Source of the DNA: Actinomycetota bacterium
GTDB taxonomy: Bacteria; Actinomycetota; Actinomycetes; Actinomycetales; Microbacteriaceae
Direction of reading: 5' to 3'
Assembly (NCBI GenBank): GCA_020160915.1
Contig: JAIUPK010000004.1
Span: 248,001 to 312,000 of the forward strand
Length of the DNA stretch: 64,000 nt
The notes beneath the pieces were generated by a model, which was given only the letters and a program-made list of their open reading frames with translations, was not told the origin of the DNA and did no database searches. Made by a program: the position numbers and the translations under genes. Numbering within the stretch: position 1 is the first letter of the stretch; each line of letters opens with the position of its first letter. Of this stretch, positions 10,042-21,070 are shown in pieces.

Positions 10042-10093
10042 CCGGAGCAGCGCTCAGGAGTTGCTGCCAGGTAGGGCCATCACAAGCATGCTC

Positions 10094-11959
10094 TCAGGAA
10101 CGCAAACGCTCGACGACGACCTGCGCCAGCACGGGCCCGATGCCCCGCACCTCGGCGACTGCCGCGGCGTCGGCGGTCTTCAGCCTCGACACCGAGCCGA
10201 AGTGCTTGAGCAGCTCCTTCACGCGCGAGGGTCCTAGGCCGGGAACGTCGGCGAGCACGGTCTGAATGTCGTTGCGTCGCTTCTGTCGTTGGTAGCTGAT
10301 TGCGAACCGGTGCGCCTCATCACGTATGCGCTGGATCAGGAAGAGCGCGTCGCTGTTGCGCGGAAGGATCACGGGGTAGTCCGAATCGGGCAGCCAGATC
10401 TCTTCGAGTCGCTTCGCAATGCCCGCCAACCGGATGCCCGTGACCCCGGCCTCGTCCAGAGCACGCTGCGCGGCCGCGACCTGCGGCTGCCCGCCGTCGA
10501 CGATCAGCAGCTGTGGTGGGTAGGAGAACTTCTTCTTCCTGGGCGCGCCCTCATCGTCGTCGACCTCGGGCTGCCTGAGGTAGGCGAGTCGGCGGGTCAG
10601 CACCTGATGGATCGACTCGGTGTCGTCGGATGACTCGGGGATGCTGAACCGTCGGTACTGATCCTTGCGCGGCAGCCCGTCTTCGAACACGACCATCGAC
10701 GCGACGATATTGGTGCCGCTCAGGTGGGAGACGTCGAAGCACTCCATGCGCAGCGGCGCCTCATCCATGCCCAGGGCCTCCTGGATGTCGGAGAGCGCCT
10801 GTGAGCGCGCGACGAAGTCCGCCGACCTGCGCGACTTGTAGAGCACCAGTGCGTTCATCGCGTTCTGCGCAACAGTCTGTGCCAGCGCGGCCTTGTCGCC
10901 GCGGCGGGCGACCTTGAGTTCGACCCGTGTTCCGGCACTCGGGTCGCGGAGGGCGCCGAGCCACTGCTCGAGCGCGGGCGCGTCGTCGGGCAGCGCGGGC
11001 ACGAAAATGTCCCGCGGCGGTGTCGCATCCTCATATGCGTTCTGCAGAACCGACTCGACGAGGTCGGGCAGCTCGACATCCAGTTCCTTGTCGACGACCC
11101 AGCCGCGCACGCCTCGGATGCGTCCGCCGCGCACGATGAACTGCTGCACCGCGGCTGCGAGCTCGTCGTGCGCGATGCCGAAGAGATCGGCGTCGACGGC
11201 GTCATCCAGCACAACCGCGTTCTTGGCGAGCGCGGTCTCCATCGCCGCGATCTGATCGCGGTAGCGAGCGGCCAACTCGTACTCCTGAGCCTGGGCGGCT
11301 TCGCGCATCCTGCGAGTGATCGTCGTCACGTACCGCGAGTCGTTGCCGCCCATGAAGCTCGCGAAGTCGAGGGCGATGGACTTGTGCTCCTCGAGCGTGA
11401 CGCGGGCCACGCACGGGGCCGCGCACTTGCCGATGTCACCGAGCAGGCACGGACGGCCCGTTTGCTGGGCGCGCTTGTAGGTGGCGTCCGAGCAGCTGCG
11501 CATCGGGAAGGCCTTGAGCATGATGTCGACCGTCTCGCGAATCGCCCACGCTCGCGAGTACGGGCCGAAGTAACGGGCGTTCGGGATGCTGCGGTTGCGG
11601 GTGACGAGCACCCGCGGCACGGGATCACCCAGCGTGATGGCCAGGTAGGGGTAGCTCTTGTCGTCCTTGTACTGCACGTTGAAGGGCGGGTCGAACTCCT
11701 TGATCCAGGTGTACTCGAGCTGCAGCGCCTCGAAGTCGTTGCCCACGACAGTCCACTCCACCGAGGTGGCGGTCTGAACCATCTTGCGGGTGCGGTCGTG
11801 CAGGGTGCTCAGGGGGGCGAAGTAGTTGCTGAGGCGGGCGCGGAGGTTCTTGGCCTTGCCCACGTACAGCACTCGGGACGTGGCATCCCGGAACCGATAG
11901 ACGCCCGGCTGGGTCGGGATCTCACCCGCCTTCGGGCGCCAGCTGACCGTCTGCGCCAT
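10094..11959 (-). CDS. uvrC: Excinuclease ABC subunit C
   Basis: The 621-residue protein makes both incisions in nucleotide excision repair. The N-terminal GIY-YIG domain shows GVY at residues 19-21 and YVG at 32-34 with Arg40; a UVR motif, the RNase H-like UvrC endonuclease domain and a C-terminal helix-hairpin-helix region (near [13 protein letters not shown]) follow. I start at ATG 11959, 13 nt after uvrA; the longer frame to 12088 overlaps uvrA. uvrA and uvrC are adjacent and probably co-transcribed. Confidence 0.96.
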   Translation of the reverse strand: MAQTVSWRPKAGEIPTQPGVYRFRDATSRVLYVGKAKNLRARLSNYFAPLSTLHDRTRKMVQTATSVEWTVVGNDFEALQLEYTWIKEFDPPFNVQYKDDKSYPYLAITLGDPVPRVLVTRNRSIPNARYFGPYSRAWAIRETVDIMLKAFPMRSCSDATYKRAQQTGRPCLLGDIGKCAAPCVARVTLEEHKSIALDFASFMGGNDSRYVTTITRRMREAAQAQEYELAARYRDQIAAMETALAKNAVVLDDAVDADLFGIAHDELAAAVQQFIVRGGRIRGVRGWVVDKELDVELPDLVESVLQNAYEDATPPRDIFVPALPDDAPALEQWLGALRDPSAGTRVELKVARRGDKAALAQTVAQNAMNALVLYKSRRSADFVARSQALSDIQEALGMDEAPLRMECFDVSHLSGTNIVASMVVFEDGLPRKDQYRRFSIPESSDDTESIHQVLTRRLAYLRQPEVDDDEGAPRKKKFSYPPQLLIVDGGQPQVAAAQRALDEAGVTGIRLAGIAKRLEEIWLPDSDYPVILPRNSDALFLIQRIRDEAHRFAISYQRQKRRNDIQTVLADVPGLGPSRVKELLKHFGSVSRLKTADAAAVAEVRGIGPVLAQVVVERLRS

Positions 11960-11972
11960 GCGTTGCCGCTCG

Positions 11973-14903
11973 CTAGGCGCGAGCGCCCTCCAGCGTCTCC
12001 TTGAGGAAGATGCCGGTGTGGCTGCCCTTGACCTTGGCCAGCTGCTCAGGGGTGCCGATCGAGAGCACCTCTCCCCCGCCAGCCCCACCTTCGGGCCCGA
12101 GGTCGATGAGCCAGTCGGCCGACTTGATCACGTCGAGGTTGTGTTCGATCACGATCACCGTGTTGCCCTTGTCGACGAGGCCGTTGAGCACGGCGAGGAG
12201 CTTGCGCACGTCCTCGAAGTGGAGGCCGGTCGTCGGCTCGTCGAGCACGTAGATGCTGCGGCCCATCGACCGTCGCTGCAGCTCGGTGGCGAGCTTGACG
12301 CGCTGAGCCTCGCCGCCCGACAGGGTCGTCGCGCTCTGGCCGAGCCGCACATAGCCGAGCCCGACCTCCTCCAGTGTCTTCAGGAATCGATGGATGGCCG
12401 AGATGGCCTCGAAGAACTCCGCGGCCTCGCTGATCGGCATGTCCAGCACCTCGGCGATGTTCTTGCCCTTGTACTTCACGGCGAGGGTGTCGCGGTTGTA
12501 GCGTGCTCCCCCGCAGACCTCGCAGGCGACGTAGACGTCGGGCAGGAAGTTCATCTCGATCTTGATGGTGCCGTCGCCGGCGCAGTTCTCGCAGCGACCG
12601 CCCTTGACGTTGAAGCTGAACCGGCCCGGAAGATAGCCGCGGGCCTTCGCGTCGGCCGTCTCCGAGAACAGCGTGCGGATCTTGTCGAACACGCCCGTGT
12701 AGGTCGCGGGATTCGACCGGGGGGTGCGCCCGATGGGCGCCTGGTCGACGTGAACGACCTTGTCGAGGTCGTCGAGTCCGGTAACGCGAGTGTGCTTGCC
12801 GGGGATCTGACGGGCGCCGTTGAGCTCGTTGGCGAGCACCTTGTAGAGGATGTCGTTGACGAGACTCGACTTGCCCGACCCGCTGACACCGGTGACCGCG
12901 GTGAACACGCCGAGCGGGAACTCGACTGTGACGTTCTTGAGGTTGTTGGCGCGAGCGCCCTCGACAATCACCTTGCGGCCCGCATCGACCGGCCGGCGCT
13001 TCTGGGGCGTCTCGATGCGTTTGCGGCCCGCGAGGTAGTCGCCCGTGATCGAGTTGGTGTTGGCAAGCAGCTGCTCGTACGACCCTGAATGCACCACCTC
13101 GCCGCCGTGCTCTCCGGCCCCGGGTCCGATATCCACGATCCAGTCGGCCGTGCGGATGGTGTCCTCGTCGTGCTCGACCACGATGAGGGTGTTGCCGAGG
13201 TTCTTGAGCTTGACCAGGGTCTCGATGAGGCGCCGGTTGTCCCGCTGGTGCAGGCCGATGCTGGGCTCGTCGAGCACGTACAGCACGCCCGTGAGTCCCG
13301 AGCCGATCTGGGTGGCCAAGCGGATGCGCTGCGCCTCCCCACCGCTGAGGGTTGCCGCCGCGCGCGACAGGTCCAGGTAGCTCAGGCCGACCTCGATGAG
13401 GAACTCGAGCCGCAGCCGGATCTCGCGCAGCACCTGTGCCGCGATCCGCGCGTCGCGGGACGAGAGCTCGAGCTCCTTCATGAACGCGTGCGCGTTGACG
13501 AGACTCAGCTCGCAGATGTCGGAGATGCTGCGATTTGCCACCGTCACGGCGAGCACCTCGGGCTTGAGACGCTTGCCGTCGCAGACCGGGCAGTTCACCT
13601 CGCGCAGGTAGCTGGCGAACCGCTGGCGCTGCACATCGGTCTCGGCCTCGAGGTACTTGCGCTCGATGTAGGGCACTACGCCCTCGAACCCGGTGGAGTA
13701 CTTCATCTCGCGGCCGTAGCGGTTCTTCCACTTCACGGTCACCTGGAAGTTGTTGCCCTTGAGGATCGCCTGCTGCACCTCGTCGCTCAGATCTCCCCAC
13801 GGCGTGTCGAGGGAGAAGTCGAGGTCGCGGGAGAGCCCGTCGAGCAGCTTCTCGAAGTAGTTGAACAGACCCTTGCCCGAGTTGGTCCACGGCAGGATCG
13901 CCCCGTCGGCCAGGCTCACTGACTGGTCGGCGATCAGCAGGTCGGCATCCACCGACATCCGCGTGCCGAGGCCCGAGCACTCGGGACATGCACCGAACGG
14001 TGCGTTGAACGAGAACGTGCGCGGTTCGATCTCGGTGAGCTGGAGCGGGTGGTTGTTGGGGCAGGAGAGCTTCTCGGAGAACGTGCGCCACGCGGCATCC
14101 CCGGTCTCGTCGACGAAGTTGATGGAGACCAGCCCGTCGGTCAGACGCAGCGCCGTCTCGAGCGAGTCGGTGAGGCGCGTGAGGATGTCGTCGCCAGCGA
14201 CGAGCCGGTCGACGACCACGGAGATGTCGTGCTTGTAGGACTTCTTGAGCACGGGCGGCTCGCTCAGCTGGATCTGCTCGCCGTCGACGATCGCACGGGA
14301 GTAGCCGCTCGACGCGAGCTCCTTGAAGAGGTCGACGAACTCGCCCTTCTTCTGGCTGATCACGGGGCTGACGATCTGGTACCGGGTTCCCGGCTCGAGG
14401 GTCATGAGCTGGTCGGCGATCTGCTGCACGGTCTGACGCTCGATCTTCTCGCCGCAGACCGGGCAGTGCGGCACTCCGATGCGAGCCCACAGCAGACGCA
14501 TGTAGTCGTAGATCTCGGTGATGGTGCCCACCGTCGACCGCGGGTTGCGGTTGGTCGACTTCTGGTCGATCGACACTGCAGGGCTCAGGCCCTCGATGAA
14601 GTCAACGTCCGGCCGGTCCACCTGCCCGAGGAACTGGCGGGCGTACGCCGAGAGCGACTCGACGTAGCGCCTTTGGCCTTCGGCGAAGATCGTGTCGAAG
14701 GCGAGGCTGGACTTGCCCGAACCCGACAGTCCGGTGAAGACCACGAGCGAGTCGCGGGGAATGTCGAGGTCGACGTTCTTGAGATTGTGCACGCGCGCAC
14801 CGCGCACGCTCAGAGTTCCGTGGGGCGGGGCCTTGCGGGAGATGGCGGCGAGCATCTCGACCTCGTCGAGCTCCTCGGTTGGGTTCACCTCTGCAATAGA
14901 CAC
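11973..14903 (-). CDS. uvrA: Excinuclease ABC subunit A
   Basis: This 976-residue ABC-type ATPase recognises DNA damage as a dimer and loads UvrB. Two Walker A motifs (GLSGSGKSS near residue 58 and GVSGSGKSS near 665), two ABC signature regions (LSGGEAQRI and LSGGEAQRV), and zinc-finger cysteines such as CPVC and CENC are visible. The start is GTG 14903, with TAGAAT 7 nt upstream and no good ribosome site, suggesting a leaderless transcript. I looked for a GAAC-N4-GTTC SOS box upstream and saw none. Confidence 0.97.
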   Translation of the reverse strand: MSIAEVNPTEELDEVEMLAAISRKAPPHGTLSVRGARVHNLKNVDLDIPRDSLVVFTGLSGSGKSSLAFDTIFAEGQRRYVESLSAYARQFLGQVDRPDVDFIEGLSPAVSIDQKSTNRNPRSTVGTITEIYDYMRLLWARIGVPHCPVCGEKIERQTVQQIADQLMTLEPGTRYQIVSPVISQKKGEFVDLFKELASSGYSRAIVDGEQIQLSEPPVLKKSYKHDISVVVDRLVAGDDILTRLTDSLETALRLTDGLVSINFVDETGDAAWRTFSEKLSCPNNHPLQLTEIEPRTFSFNAPFGACPECSGLGTRMSVDADLLIADQSVSLADGAILPWTNSGKGLFNYFEKLLDGLSRDLDFSLDTPWGDLSDEVQQAILKGNNFQVTVKWKNRYGREMKYSTGFEGVVPYIERKYLEAETDVQRQRFASYLREVNCPVCDGKRLKPEVLAVTVANRSISDICELSLVNAHAFMKELELSSRDARIAAQVLREIRLRLEFLIEVGLSYLDLSRAAATLSGGEAQRIRLATQIGSGLTGVLYVLDEPSIGLHQRDNRRLIETLVKLKNLGNTLIVVEHDEDTIRTADWIVDIGPGAGEHGGEVVHSGSYEQLLANTNSITGDYLAGRKRIETPQKRRPVDAGRKVIVEGARANNLKNVTVEFPLGVFTAVTGVSGSGKSSLVNDILYKVLANELNGARQIPGKHTRVTGLDDLDKVVHVDQAPIGRTPRSNPATYTGVFDKIRTLFSETADAKARGYLPGRFSFNVKGGRCENCAGDGTIKIEMNFLPDVYVACEVCGGARYNRDTLAVKYKGKNIAEVLDMPISEAAEFFEAISAIHRFLKTLEEVGLGYVRLGQSATTLSGGEAQRVKLATELQRRSMGRSIYVLDEPTTGLHFEDVRKLLAVLNGLVDKGNTVIVIEHNLDVIKSADWLIDLGPEGGAGGGEVLSIGTPEQLAKVKGSHTGIFLKETLEGARA

Positions 14904-14910
14904 TCTCTAT

Positions 14911-14916
14911 ATTCTA
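14911..14916 (-). promoter_or_regulatory. Leaderless -10 element for uvrA
   Basis: TAGAAT on the minus strand ends 7 nt before GTG 14903, in a 71-bp gap after uvrB. No Shine-Dalgarno of useful spacing is present. Confidence 0.55.
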
Positions 14917-14974
14917 CGGAGGCCACCGACATCGGATGCCCGTGCTCGCTGTGAGCGCAGCGACCCTCGTCGAA

Positions 14975-17047
14975 TCAGCGCAGGTGCCCCGCCTGCTCCA
15001 TCTGCCGCAGCTCCTTCTTGAGGTCGGACACTTCGTCGCGCAGCCGAGCAGCGAGCTCGAACTTGAGCTCGGCAGCGGCCTGCAGCATCTGCTCGTTGAG
15101 GTCGGCGATGATCGCCTCGAGGTTGTTGCCGCCCTGGGCCGCGAGACCCTCGCGCTTGAGATTGGGCGTGGGTGCGCGCTTGCGGCTCGCGTCGCCCTTG
15201 CCTGCGAGCACGGCAGCCGTGTCGCTCGACTCCCGCATGATCTGGTCGGTGATGTCGGCGATCTTCTTGCGCAGAGGCTGCGGGTCGATGCCGCGCTCCT
15301 CGTTGTAGGCGACCTGCTTCTCGCGGCGGCGGGTCGTCTCCTCGATGGCCTTCGCCATCGAATCCGTCATCACGTCGGCGTACATGTGGACTTCACCCGA
15401 CACGTTGCGAGCGGCTCGACCGATGGTCTGGATGAGCGAGGTGCCCGAGCGCAGGAAGCCCTCCTTGTCGGCGTCGAGGATCGCCACGAGCGACACCTCG
15501 GGCAGGTCGAGGCCCTCGCGAAGGAGGTTGATGCCCACCAGCACGTCGTACACGCCCTGGCGAAGTTCGGTCAGCAGTTCGACGCGGCGGAGCGTGTCGA
15601 CGTCTGAGTGCAGATACCGCACGCGCACGCCGTGCTCCCCGAGGAATTCGGTGAGCTCCTCGGCCATCTTCTTCGTGAGTGTCGTGACAAGCACGCGCTC
15701 GTCGCGGTCGACTCGGAGTCGGATCTGCTCCAGCAGGTCGTCGATCTGGCCCTTGGACGGCTTCACGACGATCTGTGGGTCGACGAGCCCCGTGGGGCGG
15801 ATGACCTGCTCGACGATCGAGTCGGTGATGCCGAGTTCGTACTTACCGGGCGTGGCCGACAGGTAGACCTTCTGACCGACGCGCTGCAGGAACTCCTCCC
15901 ACTTGAGCGGCCGGTTGTCCATGGCGCTCGGCAGGCGGAAACCGTGCTCGACGAGCGTGCGCTTGCGCGAGGCATCCCCCTCGTACATCGCACCGATCTG
16001 CGGAACGGTCACATGCGACTCGTCGATGACCACGAGGAAGTCCTCGGGGAAGTAGTCGAGCAGACAGTGCGGAGCCTCCCCCTGCGCCCGACCGTCCATG
16101 TGGCGCGAGTAGTTCTCGATGCCGTTGCAGAAGCCGATCTGCTCCATCATCTCGATGTCGAAGGTGGTGCGCATGCGCAGCCGCTGGGCCTCCAGCAGCT
16201 TGCCCTGACGCTCGAACTCCTGCAGACGCTCGGCTAGCTCCTCCTGGATCGTGCCGATCGCGCGCTGGATGGTCTGCGGGCTCGCAGCGTAGTGAGTGCC
16301 CGGAAACACCGAGACGGCGTCCATCGCCCGCACGACCTCGCCCGTCAGAGGGTGCAGAGCGTAGATGGCCTCGACCTCGTCACCGAACATCTCGATGCGG
16401 ATCGCGAGCTCCTCGTACACCGGGATGATCTCGATCGTGTCGCCGCGCACACGGAAGGTGCCGCGCGAGAAGTCGTAGTCGTTGCGCTGGTACTGCATCG
16501 ACACGAACTTGCGGATGAGCGTCTCACGGTCGATGCGCATGCCCACCTGCACCGCCATCATCGCGTCGAGGTACGAGTCGGCAGCGCCGAGGCCGTAGAT
16601 GCACGACACCGTCGACACCACCACGACGTCGCGTCGGCTCAGGAGCGAATTGGTGGTCGAATGGCGCAAGCGCTCCACCTCGGCGTTGATCGAGGAGTCC
16701 TTCTCGATGAAGGTGTCTGTCTGGGGAATGTACGCCTCGGGCTGGTAGTAGTCGTAGTACGAGACGAAGTACTCGACCGCATTGTTGGGCATCAGATCGC
16801 GGAATTCGTTCGCGAGCTGTGCCGCGAGAGTCTTGTTGTGCGACAGAACGAGGGTCGGCCGTTGCACCTGCTCGATCAACCAGGCGGTGGTCGCCGACTT
16901 GCCCGTTCCGGTCGCACCGAGCAGAACAACATCGGTCTCGCCGGCATTGATGCGGTGCGCCAACTCGGCGATCGCCTGCGGCTGGTCACCGCTGGGGACA
17001 TACTCGCTCACGACCTCGAAGGGCCGGACCGATCGCGTGGGCTGCAT
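14975..17047 (-). CDS. uvrB: Excinuclease ABC subunit B
   Basis: The 690-residue helicase-like subunit verifies damage and positions UvrC. Walker A GATGTGKS is at residues 44-51, the beta-hairpin region [10 protein letters not shown] at about 97-106, helicase motifs including QTIGRAARN follow, and a UVR motif lies near the C-terminus. ATG 17047 follows coaE by 29 nt and has TAAGCT 6 nt upstream, so it may also have its own leaderless promoter. Confidence 0.97.
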   Translation of the reverse strand: MQPTRSVRPFEVVSEYVPSGDQPQAIAELAHRINAGETDVVLLGATGTGKSATTAWLIEQVQRPTLVLSHNKTLAAQLANEFRDLMPNNAVEYFVSYYDYYQPEAYIPQTDTFIEKDSSINAEVERLRHSTTNSLLSRRDVVVVSTVSCIYGLGAADSYLDAMMAVQVGMRIDRETLIRKFVSMQYQRNDYDFSRGTFRVRGDTIEIIPVYEELAIRIEMFGDEVEAIYALHPLTGEVVRAMDAVSVFPGTHYAASPQTIQRAIGTIQEELAERLQEFERQGKLLEAQRLRMRTTFDIEMMEQIGFCNGIENYSRHMDGRAQGEAPHCLLDYFPEDFLVVIDESHVTVPQIGAMYEGDASRKRTLVEHGFRLPSAMDNRPLKWEEFLQRVGQKVYLSATPGKYELGITDSIVEQVIRPTGLVDPQIVVKPSKGQIDDLLEQIRLRVDRDERVLVTTLTKKMAEELTEFLGEHGVRVRYLHSDVDTLRRVELLTELRQGVYDVLVGINLLREGLDLPEVSLVAILDADKEGFLRSGTSLIQTIGRAARNVSGEVHMYADVMTDSMAKAIEETTRRREKQVAYNEERGIDPQPLRKKIADITDQIMRESSDTAAVLAGKGDASRKRAPTPNLKREGLAAQGGNNLEAIIADLNEQMLQAAAELKFELAARLRDEVSDLKKELRQMEQAGHLR

Positions 17048-17053
17048 GCATCC

Positions 17054-17059
17054 AGCTTA
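17054..17059 (-). promoter_or_regulatory. Leaderless -10 element for uvrB
   Basis: TAAGCT on the minus strand with 6 nt to the uvrB ATG at 17047. A GGA within the spacer is a poor alternative ribosome site. Confidence 0.4.
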
Positions 17060-17076
17060 GGCACGCCTACTGACAA

Positions 17077-17703
17077 CTAGTCCGGTTGTGCGCTCACAGC
17101 GGAGGCAGCTGCCATCTCCCACAGCTCGTCAGCCTGATGCAGGGTCTCCTCGAGGGTGCCGTTGCTGTCGATGACCACGTCGGCTATTGCGAGGCGCTCG
17201 GTGTCACTGGCCTGCGAGTTGAGACGATGGGTGGCCTCCTCGCGGGTCATGCCGCGCAGCTCGATCATGCGCTTGATACGTGCATCCCGGTTGGCGTGCA
17301 CGACAACGATGAGGTCGAACCGCATCGGTCGATCTGCGGATGCCTCGGCCAGCAGCGGCACGTCATACACGACGACAGCGTGGGGATCCGCCGCGGCCGC
17401 CTCGTCGAACAGTTGCTTCGCGCGCTTCCACACCGCCGGATGGGTGATGGAGTTGAGAAGCGCGCGCTTCTCGGGGTCCGGGAAGATGATCGCACCCAGC
17501 GCCGGGCGATCGAGCGATCCGTCAGGTGCGATGACCTGCGGTCCGAAGGCACGCTCGATCGCAGCGAGACCCTCCGTGCCGGGTTCGACGACCTCGCGCG
17601 CGAGCGCATCGGCATCCACGTGAACCGCGCCGTGCTCGGCGAGCCGCTTCGCAACGACCGACTTGCCCGAGGCAATTCCGCCGGTCAGCCCGATCAGGTA
17701 CAT
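17077..17703 (-). CDS. coaE: Dephospho-CoA kinase
   Basis: The 208-residue kinase catalyses the last step of coenzyme A synthesis. The P-loop GLTGGIASGKS spans residues 5-15, and the DADALAREV segment is typical of the substrate lid region. ATG 17703 is preceded by TAGCAT at 6 nt and has no ribosome site. It is divergent from the DUF4126 gene with 42 bp between start codons, and upstream of uvrB as in other actinobacteria. Confidence 0.95.
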   Translation of the reverse strand: MYLIGLTGGIASGKSVVAKRLAEHGAVHVDADALAREVVEPGTEGLAAIERAFGPQVIAPDGSLDRPALGAIIFPDPEKRALLNSITHPAVWKRAKQLFDEAAAADPHAVVVYDVPLLAEASADRPMRFDLIVVVHANRDARIKRMIELRGMTREEATHRLNSQASDTERLAIADVVIDSNGTLEETLHQADELWEMAAASAVSAQPD

Positions 17704-17709
17704 GCAGCA

Positions 17710-17719
17710 ATGCTAGCCT
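17710..17719. promoter_or_regulatory. Overlapping divergent -10 elements for coaE and the DUF4126 gene
   Basis: TAGCAT on the minus strand (17710-17715) lies 6 nt from the coaE ATG. TAGCCT on the plus strand (17714-17719) suits a transcript of the DUF4126 gene with a leader of about 20 nt and AGAGGA at 17733-17738. The two elements share 2 bp, so simultaneous occupancy is unlikely. Confidence 0.4.
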
Positions 17720-17745
17720 CGGCACTAGATCGAGAGGATTCGTCG

Positions 17746-18351
17746 ATGGAGTTTCTGACGGGAACCGGTCTCGCCGTCGCGGCAGGCCTCAACGCCTACA
17801 TTCCACTTCTCATTCTCGGACTCGCGGGTCGATTCCTGGATTTCGTCGATCTGCCGGCCAACTGGGCCTGGCTCGAGAATCCCTGGGTCCTCGGAATCCT
17901 CGGTGTGCTCCTCGTGGTGGAGATCGTCGCCGATAAGATTCCCGCGGTCGACTCCATCAACGACCTCCTCCAGACCGTCGTGCGGCCCGTCGCGGGCGGA
18001 ATCGCCTTTGGTACAGGGTCGGCGTCCGGCACGGCAGTGGTGACCGATCCCGCGGCCTTCTTCACGTCGGGGTCATGGGTACCCATCGCCATCGGGGTCG
18101 TGCTCGCGCTGGGCACCCACCTCACCAAGATGGCAGCCCGGCCGGTGCTGAACGTTGCGACCGCGGGGACGGCCGCCCCTGCGGTAAGCACCGCTGAGGA
18201 CTTCGGCAGCGTCATCCTGAGCTTCGTGGCTCTGCTCTTCCCGCTGCTGGTGCTGGTAGCCATCGGTGGACTGGTGGTGGCGCTCGTCGCCGCTGTGCGT
18301 CGGGGTCGCCGCCGCAAGCGCGAGCGAGTGCAGGACACCTCACCCCTCTAA
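17746..18351 (+). CDS. DUF4126 family membrane protein
   Basis: The 201-residue protein fits the DUF4126 family, which has no established function. It has about five hydrophobic segments: residues 4-28, 41-57, about 82-100, 107-122 and 152-183. A basic, Arg-rich tail follows (RRGRRRKRER near 184-193). A GLNAYIPLL segment near the N-terminus is typical. ATG 17746 is preceded by AGAGGA; the frame is open far upstream but that part is antisense to coaE. The gene stands alone, divergent from coaE and convergent with rpsA. Confidence 0.75.
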   Translation: MEFLTGTGLAVAAGLNAYIPLLILGLAGRFLDFVDLPANWAWLENPWVLGILGVLLVVEIVADKIPAVDSINDLLQTVVRPVAGGIAFGTGSASGTAVVTDPAAFFTSGSWVPIAIGVVLALGTHLTKMAARPVLNVATAGTAAPAVSTAEDFGSVILSFVALLFPLLVLVAIGGLVVALVAAVRRGRRRKRERVQDTSPL

Positions 18352-18355
18352 CGCC

Positions 18356-18388
18356 GAACGGCCGGCCCCCGAGGGGAACCGGCCGTTC
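18356..18388. terminator. Bidirectional terminator between the DUF4126 gene and rpsA
   Basis: A perfect 10-bp stem (GAACGGCCGG at 18356-18365, CCGGCCGTTC at 18379-18388) with a 13-nt loop that can itself pair (CCCC/GGGG). It begins 5 nt after the DUF4126 stop and ends 30 nt from the rpsA stop, so it can serve both convergent genes. Confidence 0.75.
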
Positions 18389-18417
18389 GTGTCGAATCAC
18401 GCGGTGTCGAAACGACC

Positions 18418-19878
18418 CTACGAGTTGTTCGAGAGCTTCTCACGCAGCGCGGCAAGAGTCTCGTCGTCGGCGAGAGTTCCGCCACCGGTCGAGACCTCAT
18501 CGCTGGAGAACGTGGATGCGCCGGCCGGCACATCGCTGATGTGGTCCTCCTCGAGGGCTGCAGCAGCGACCTGCTTCTTGTGCTGCTCCCAGCGAGCCTG
18601 AGCAGCGGCGTACTCCTGCTCCCACTTCTCGCGCTGGGCCTCGAAGCCTTCCTTCCACTCCTGGGTCTCCGGGTCGAAGCCGTCCGGGTACTTGTAGTTG
18701 CCCTGGTCGTCGTACTCGGTGAGCATTCCGTAGAGTGCCGGGTCGAACTCGGTGCCCTCGGGGTCGACGCCCTCGTTCGCCTGCTTCAGCGAGAGCGAGA
18801 TGCGGCGGCGCTCGAGGTCGATGTCGATGACCTTGACGAAGACCTCGTCGCCGACCGACACGACCTGCTCAGCGAGCTCGACGTGCTTGCCGGACAGCTC
18901 GGAGATGTGCACGAGACCCTCGATGCCCTCGGCGACGCGAACGAACGCACCGAACGGAACGAGCTTCGTGACCTTTCCGGGAGCAACCTGACCGATCGCG
19001 TGAGTGCGGGCGAAGACCTGCCACGGGTCCTCCTGGGTGGCCTTGAGCGACAGCGACACGCGCTCGCGCTCGAGGTCGACCTCGAGGATCTCCACGGTGA
19101 CCTCCTGGCCAACCTCGACGACCTCGGAGGCGTGCTCGATGTGCTTCCACGACAGCTCGGAGACGTGAACGAGACCGTCCACACCGCCGAGGTCGACGAA
19201 CGCACCGAAGTTGACGATCGACGACACGACACCCTTGCGAACCTGGCCCTTGGCGAGGTTGTTGAGGAAGGTCGTGCGGCTCTCGCTCTGGGTCTGCTCG
19301 AGGAGGGCGCGGCGCGACAGAACGACGTTGTTGCGGTTCTTGTCGAGCTCGAGGATCTTGGCCTCGATCTCCTGGCCGAGGTACGGCGTGAGGTCGCGAA
19401 CGCGGCGCAGCTCGATGAGCGACGCGGGCAGGAAGCCACGCAGGCCGATGTCCACGATGAGACCACCCTTGACGACCTCGATGACCGAACCGGTCACGAT
19501 GCCATCGGCGTCCTTGATCTTCTCCACATCGCCCCATGCACGCTCGTACTGTGCGCGCTTCTTGGACAGGATGAGGCGACCCTCCTTGTCCTCCTTCTGG
19601 AGAACGAGAGCCTCGACCAGGTCGCCGACCTTGACGACCTCGGTGGGGTCAACGTCGTGCTTGATGGAAAGTTCGCGAGAGGGGATGACACCCTCGGTCT
19701 TGTAACCGACGTCGAGGAGAACCTCGTCACGGTCGATCTTGACGACGGTGCCCTCGATGAGGTCTCCGTCGTTGAAGAACTTCAGCGTCTTTTCGACCGC
19801 GGCGAGAAAGTCTTCAGCAGATCCGATGTCATTGACGGCGACCTGCTTGGGCGCCTTGTCGGTCGTTACGATTGTCAT
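18418..19878 (-). CDS. rpsA: 30S ribosomal protein S1
   Basis: The 486-residue protein has four S1 RNA-binding domains starting at about residues 32, 122, 205 and 292; the last two are best conserved (GAFV followed by GLVHxSELS). S1 helps mRNA binding in translation. A long acidic and Gln-rich tail follows the fourth domain. ATG 19878 with CGGAG about 9 nt upstream fits the conserved N-terminus; an upstream in-frame ATG at 19914 is less likely. A large antisense frame covering the gene is a composition shadow. Confidence 0.95.
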   Translation of the reverse strand: MTIVTTDKAPKQVAVNDIGSAEDFLAAVEKTLKFFNDGDLIEGTVVKIDRDEVLLDVGYKTEGVIPSRELSIKHDVDPTEVVKVGDLVEALVLQKEDKEGRLILSKKRAQYERAWGDVEKIKDADGIVTGSVIEVVKGGLIVDIGLRGFLPASLIELRRVRDLTPYLGQEIEAKILELDKNRNNVVLSRRALLEQTQSESRTTFLNNLAKGQVRKGVVSSIVNFGAFVDLGGVDGLVHVSELSWKHIEHASEVVEVGQEVTVEILEVDLERERVSLSLKATQEDPWQVFARTHAIGQVAPGKVTKLVPFGAFVRVAEGIEGLVHISELSGKHVELAEQVVSVGDEVFVKVIDIDLERRRISLSLKQANEGVDPEGTEFDPALYGMLTEYDDQGNYKYPDGFDPETQEWKEGFEAQREKWEQEYAAAQARWEQHKKQVAAAALEEDHISDVPAGASTFSSDEVSTGGGTLADDETLAALREKLSNNS

Positions 19879-19996
19879 GTAGTAGTTGCTCCGATAGGGA
19901 CAGGGTTGGGCCACTGGCGGGTGGTGCTGGGTGGTGATTCTGGTTCGAATCTCGCCAGAGGCAGGCGAATAGACGTCACAAATGCGACATTCCAGC

Positions 19997-21067
19997 TTAG
20001 CGCCTGCGAGAGCTGAGTACCAGTTCGCGATTCTTCGCTACAGGTGCAGTTGCCCGTCGCGCGAAGATGACCAGCCGCTGCGCCTGGAAGCTCAGCACGT
20101 ACAACGTCACGTCGGTGACGATCTTGGCTGGTACGAGCCCCACTCCCAGGGCGGACAGTGCGGTCAGCATCAGGTATCCGGCGACCACGATCGCCAGGGC
20201 CAGGGCCAGATAGCGCAGCGCATGCGACCGGACCGTCGTCGCCCGCGATCGGAAGACGAGGTAGCGGTTGACGAGGAAATTGACCGTGCCGCTCACCGCC
20301 CTGGCCCCCACGACGGCGATGAGCAGTGACCCCGTCAGAGCGAAGATCACCTGCAGCGCGGCGAGATCGAGGAGGAACGCTCCGAACGATGACACACCGA
20401 ATGCCATCAGCGGTCGCAGCACGCGCACCGAGTCGACGACGGGGCGGAAGTGGGACGAGGCGTTGTTGCGCAGGTACACGGTGGCCACCTCGACCTCGAT
20501 CACGGGGATGCCTGTGGCCGCGGCATCCAGAAGCAGATTGAGTTCGTACTCGAATCGGTCGCCGGTGATCGAGAGCATCCACCCCAGCAGGTGCGGCGGG
20601 TACCCCCGAAGCCCCGTCTGAGTGTCGTGCACCCGAACCCCGGCGACGGCTCTGAACGCGAGCCGGGAGACGGCGTTGCCCAGCCTGCTGCGCACGGGCA
20701 CGTCGCCGATGAACCGACGCCCGCCCAGGATGATCGCGCCCTCCGCCTCCTCGGCGCGGTGGGCGACCCGCAGAATGTCGTCAACGCGGTGCTGTCCATC
20801 ACTGTCGGCGCAGACCACCACCTCCCCGGGGAACTGCTCCACGATGTGCGCAATCCCCGTGCGCAGGGCGAATCCCTTTCCTCGGTTCGCTGAATAGGAG
20901 ATCACGGATGCCCCGGCGCGCCGAGCCGCGTCGAACTCCCCCGCGTAGGCGGCACCGCTGCCGTCGTCGACCACCACCACGTGGGGCTCGGACTCTGACG
21001 CGCGCAGATCACGCACCAGTTGCGAGAGCGTTCCGCCGGGCTCGTAGGCGGGGATGAGCACGATCAT
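19997..21067 (-). CDS. GT2 family glycosyltransferase fused to a GtrA-like membrane domain
   Basis: The 356-residue protein joins an N-terminal GT-A glycosyltransferase domain (residues 1 to about 210, with VVVDDGSG and the metal-site CADSDGQ) to a C-terminal GtrA/DPMS-like domain of four membrane segments (about 222-345). Such proteins resemble polyprenyl-phosphate sugar synthases or sugar-phosphate flippases that supply lipid-linked sugars for wall or teichoic-type polymers; the specific sugar cannot be told. ATG 21067 follows the glycosidase stop by 3 nt with GGCGG upstream, so the two are coupled. The topology supports action at the inner face of the membrane. Confidence 0.8.
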   Translation of the reverse strand: MIVLIPAYEPGGTLSQLVRDLRASESEPHVVVVDDGSGAAYAGEFDAARRAGASVISYSANRGKGFALRTGIAHIVEQFPGEVVVCADSDGQHRVDDILRVAHRAEEAEGAIILGGRRFIGDVPVRSRLGNAVSRLAFRAVAGVRVHDTQTGLRGYPPHLLGWMLSITGDRFEYELNLLLDAAATGIPVIEVEVATVYLRNNASSHFRPVVDSVRVLRPLMAFGVSSFGAFLLDLAALQVIFALTGSLLIAVVGARAVSGTVNFLVNRYLVFRSRATTVRSHALRYLALALAIVVAGYLMLTALSALGVGLVPAKIVTDVTLYVLSFQAQRLVIFARRATAPVAKNRELVLSSRRR

Positions 21068-21070
21068 CGG

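Noticed and set aside
12046-14490. 814-codon frame on the same strand as uvrA
   Set aside because: Alternative frame of uvrA, very Arg-rich, with no domain.
14904-14974. LexA/SOS box upstream of uvrA (also checked upstream of uvrB at 17048-17076)
   Set aside because: No GAAC-N4-GTTC or close variant seen by eye in either gap.
18541-20016. 491-codon open frame antisense to rpsA
   Set aside because: Leu/Asp repeats simply mirror the Glu/Val codons of S1; no independent evidence.
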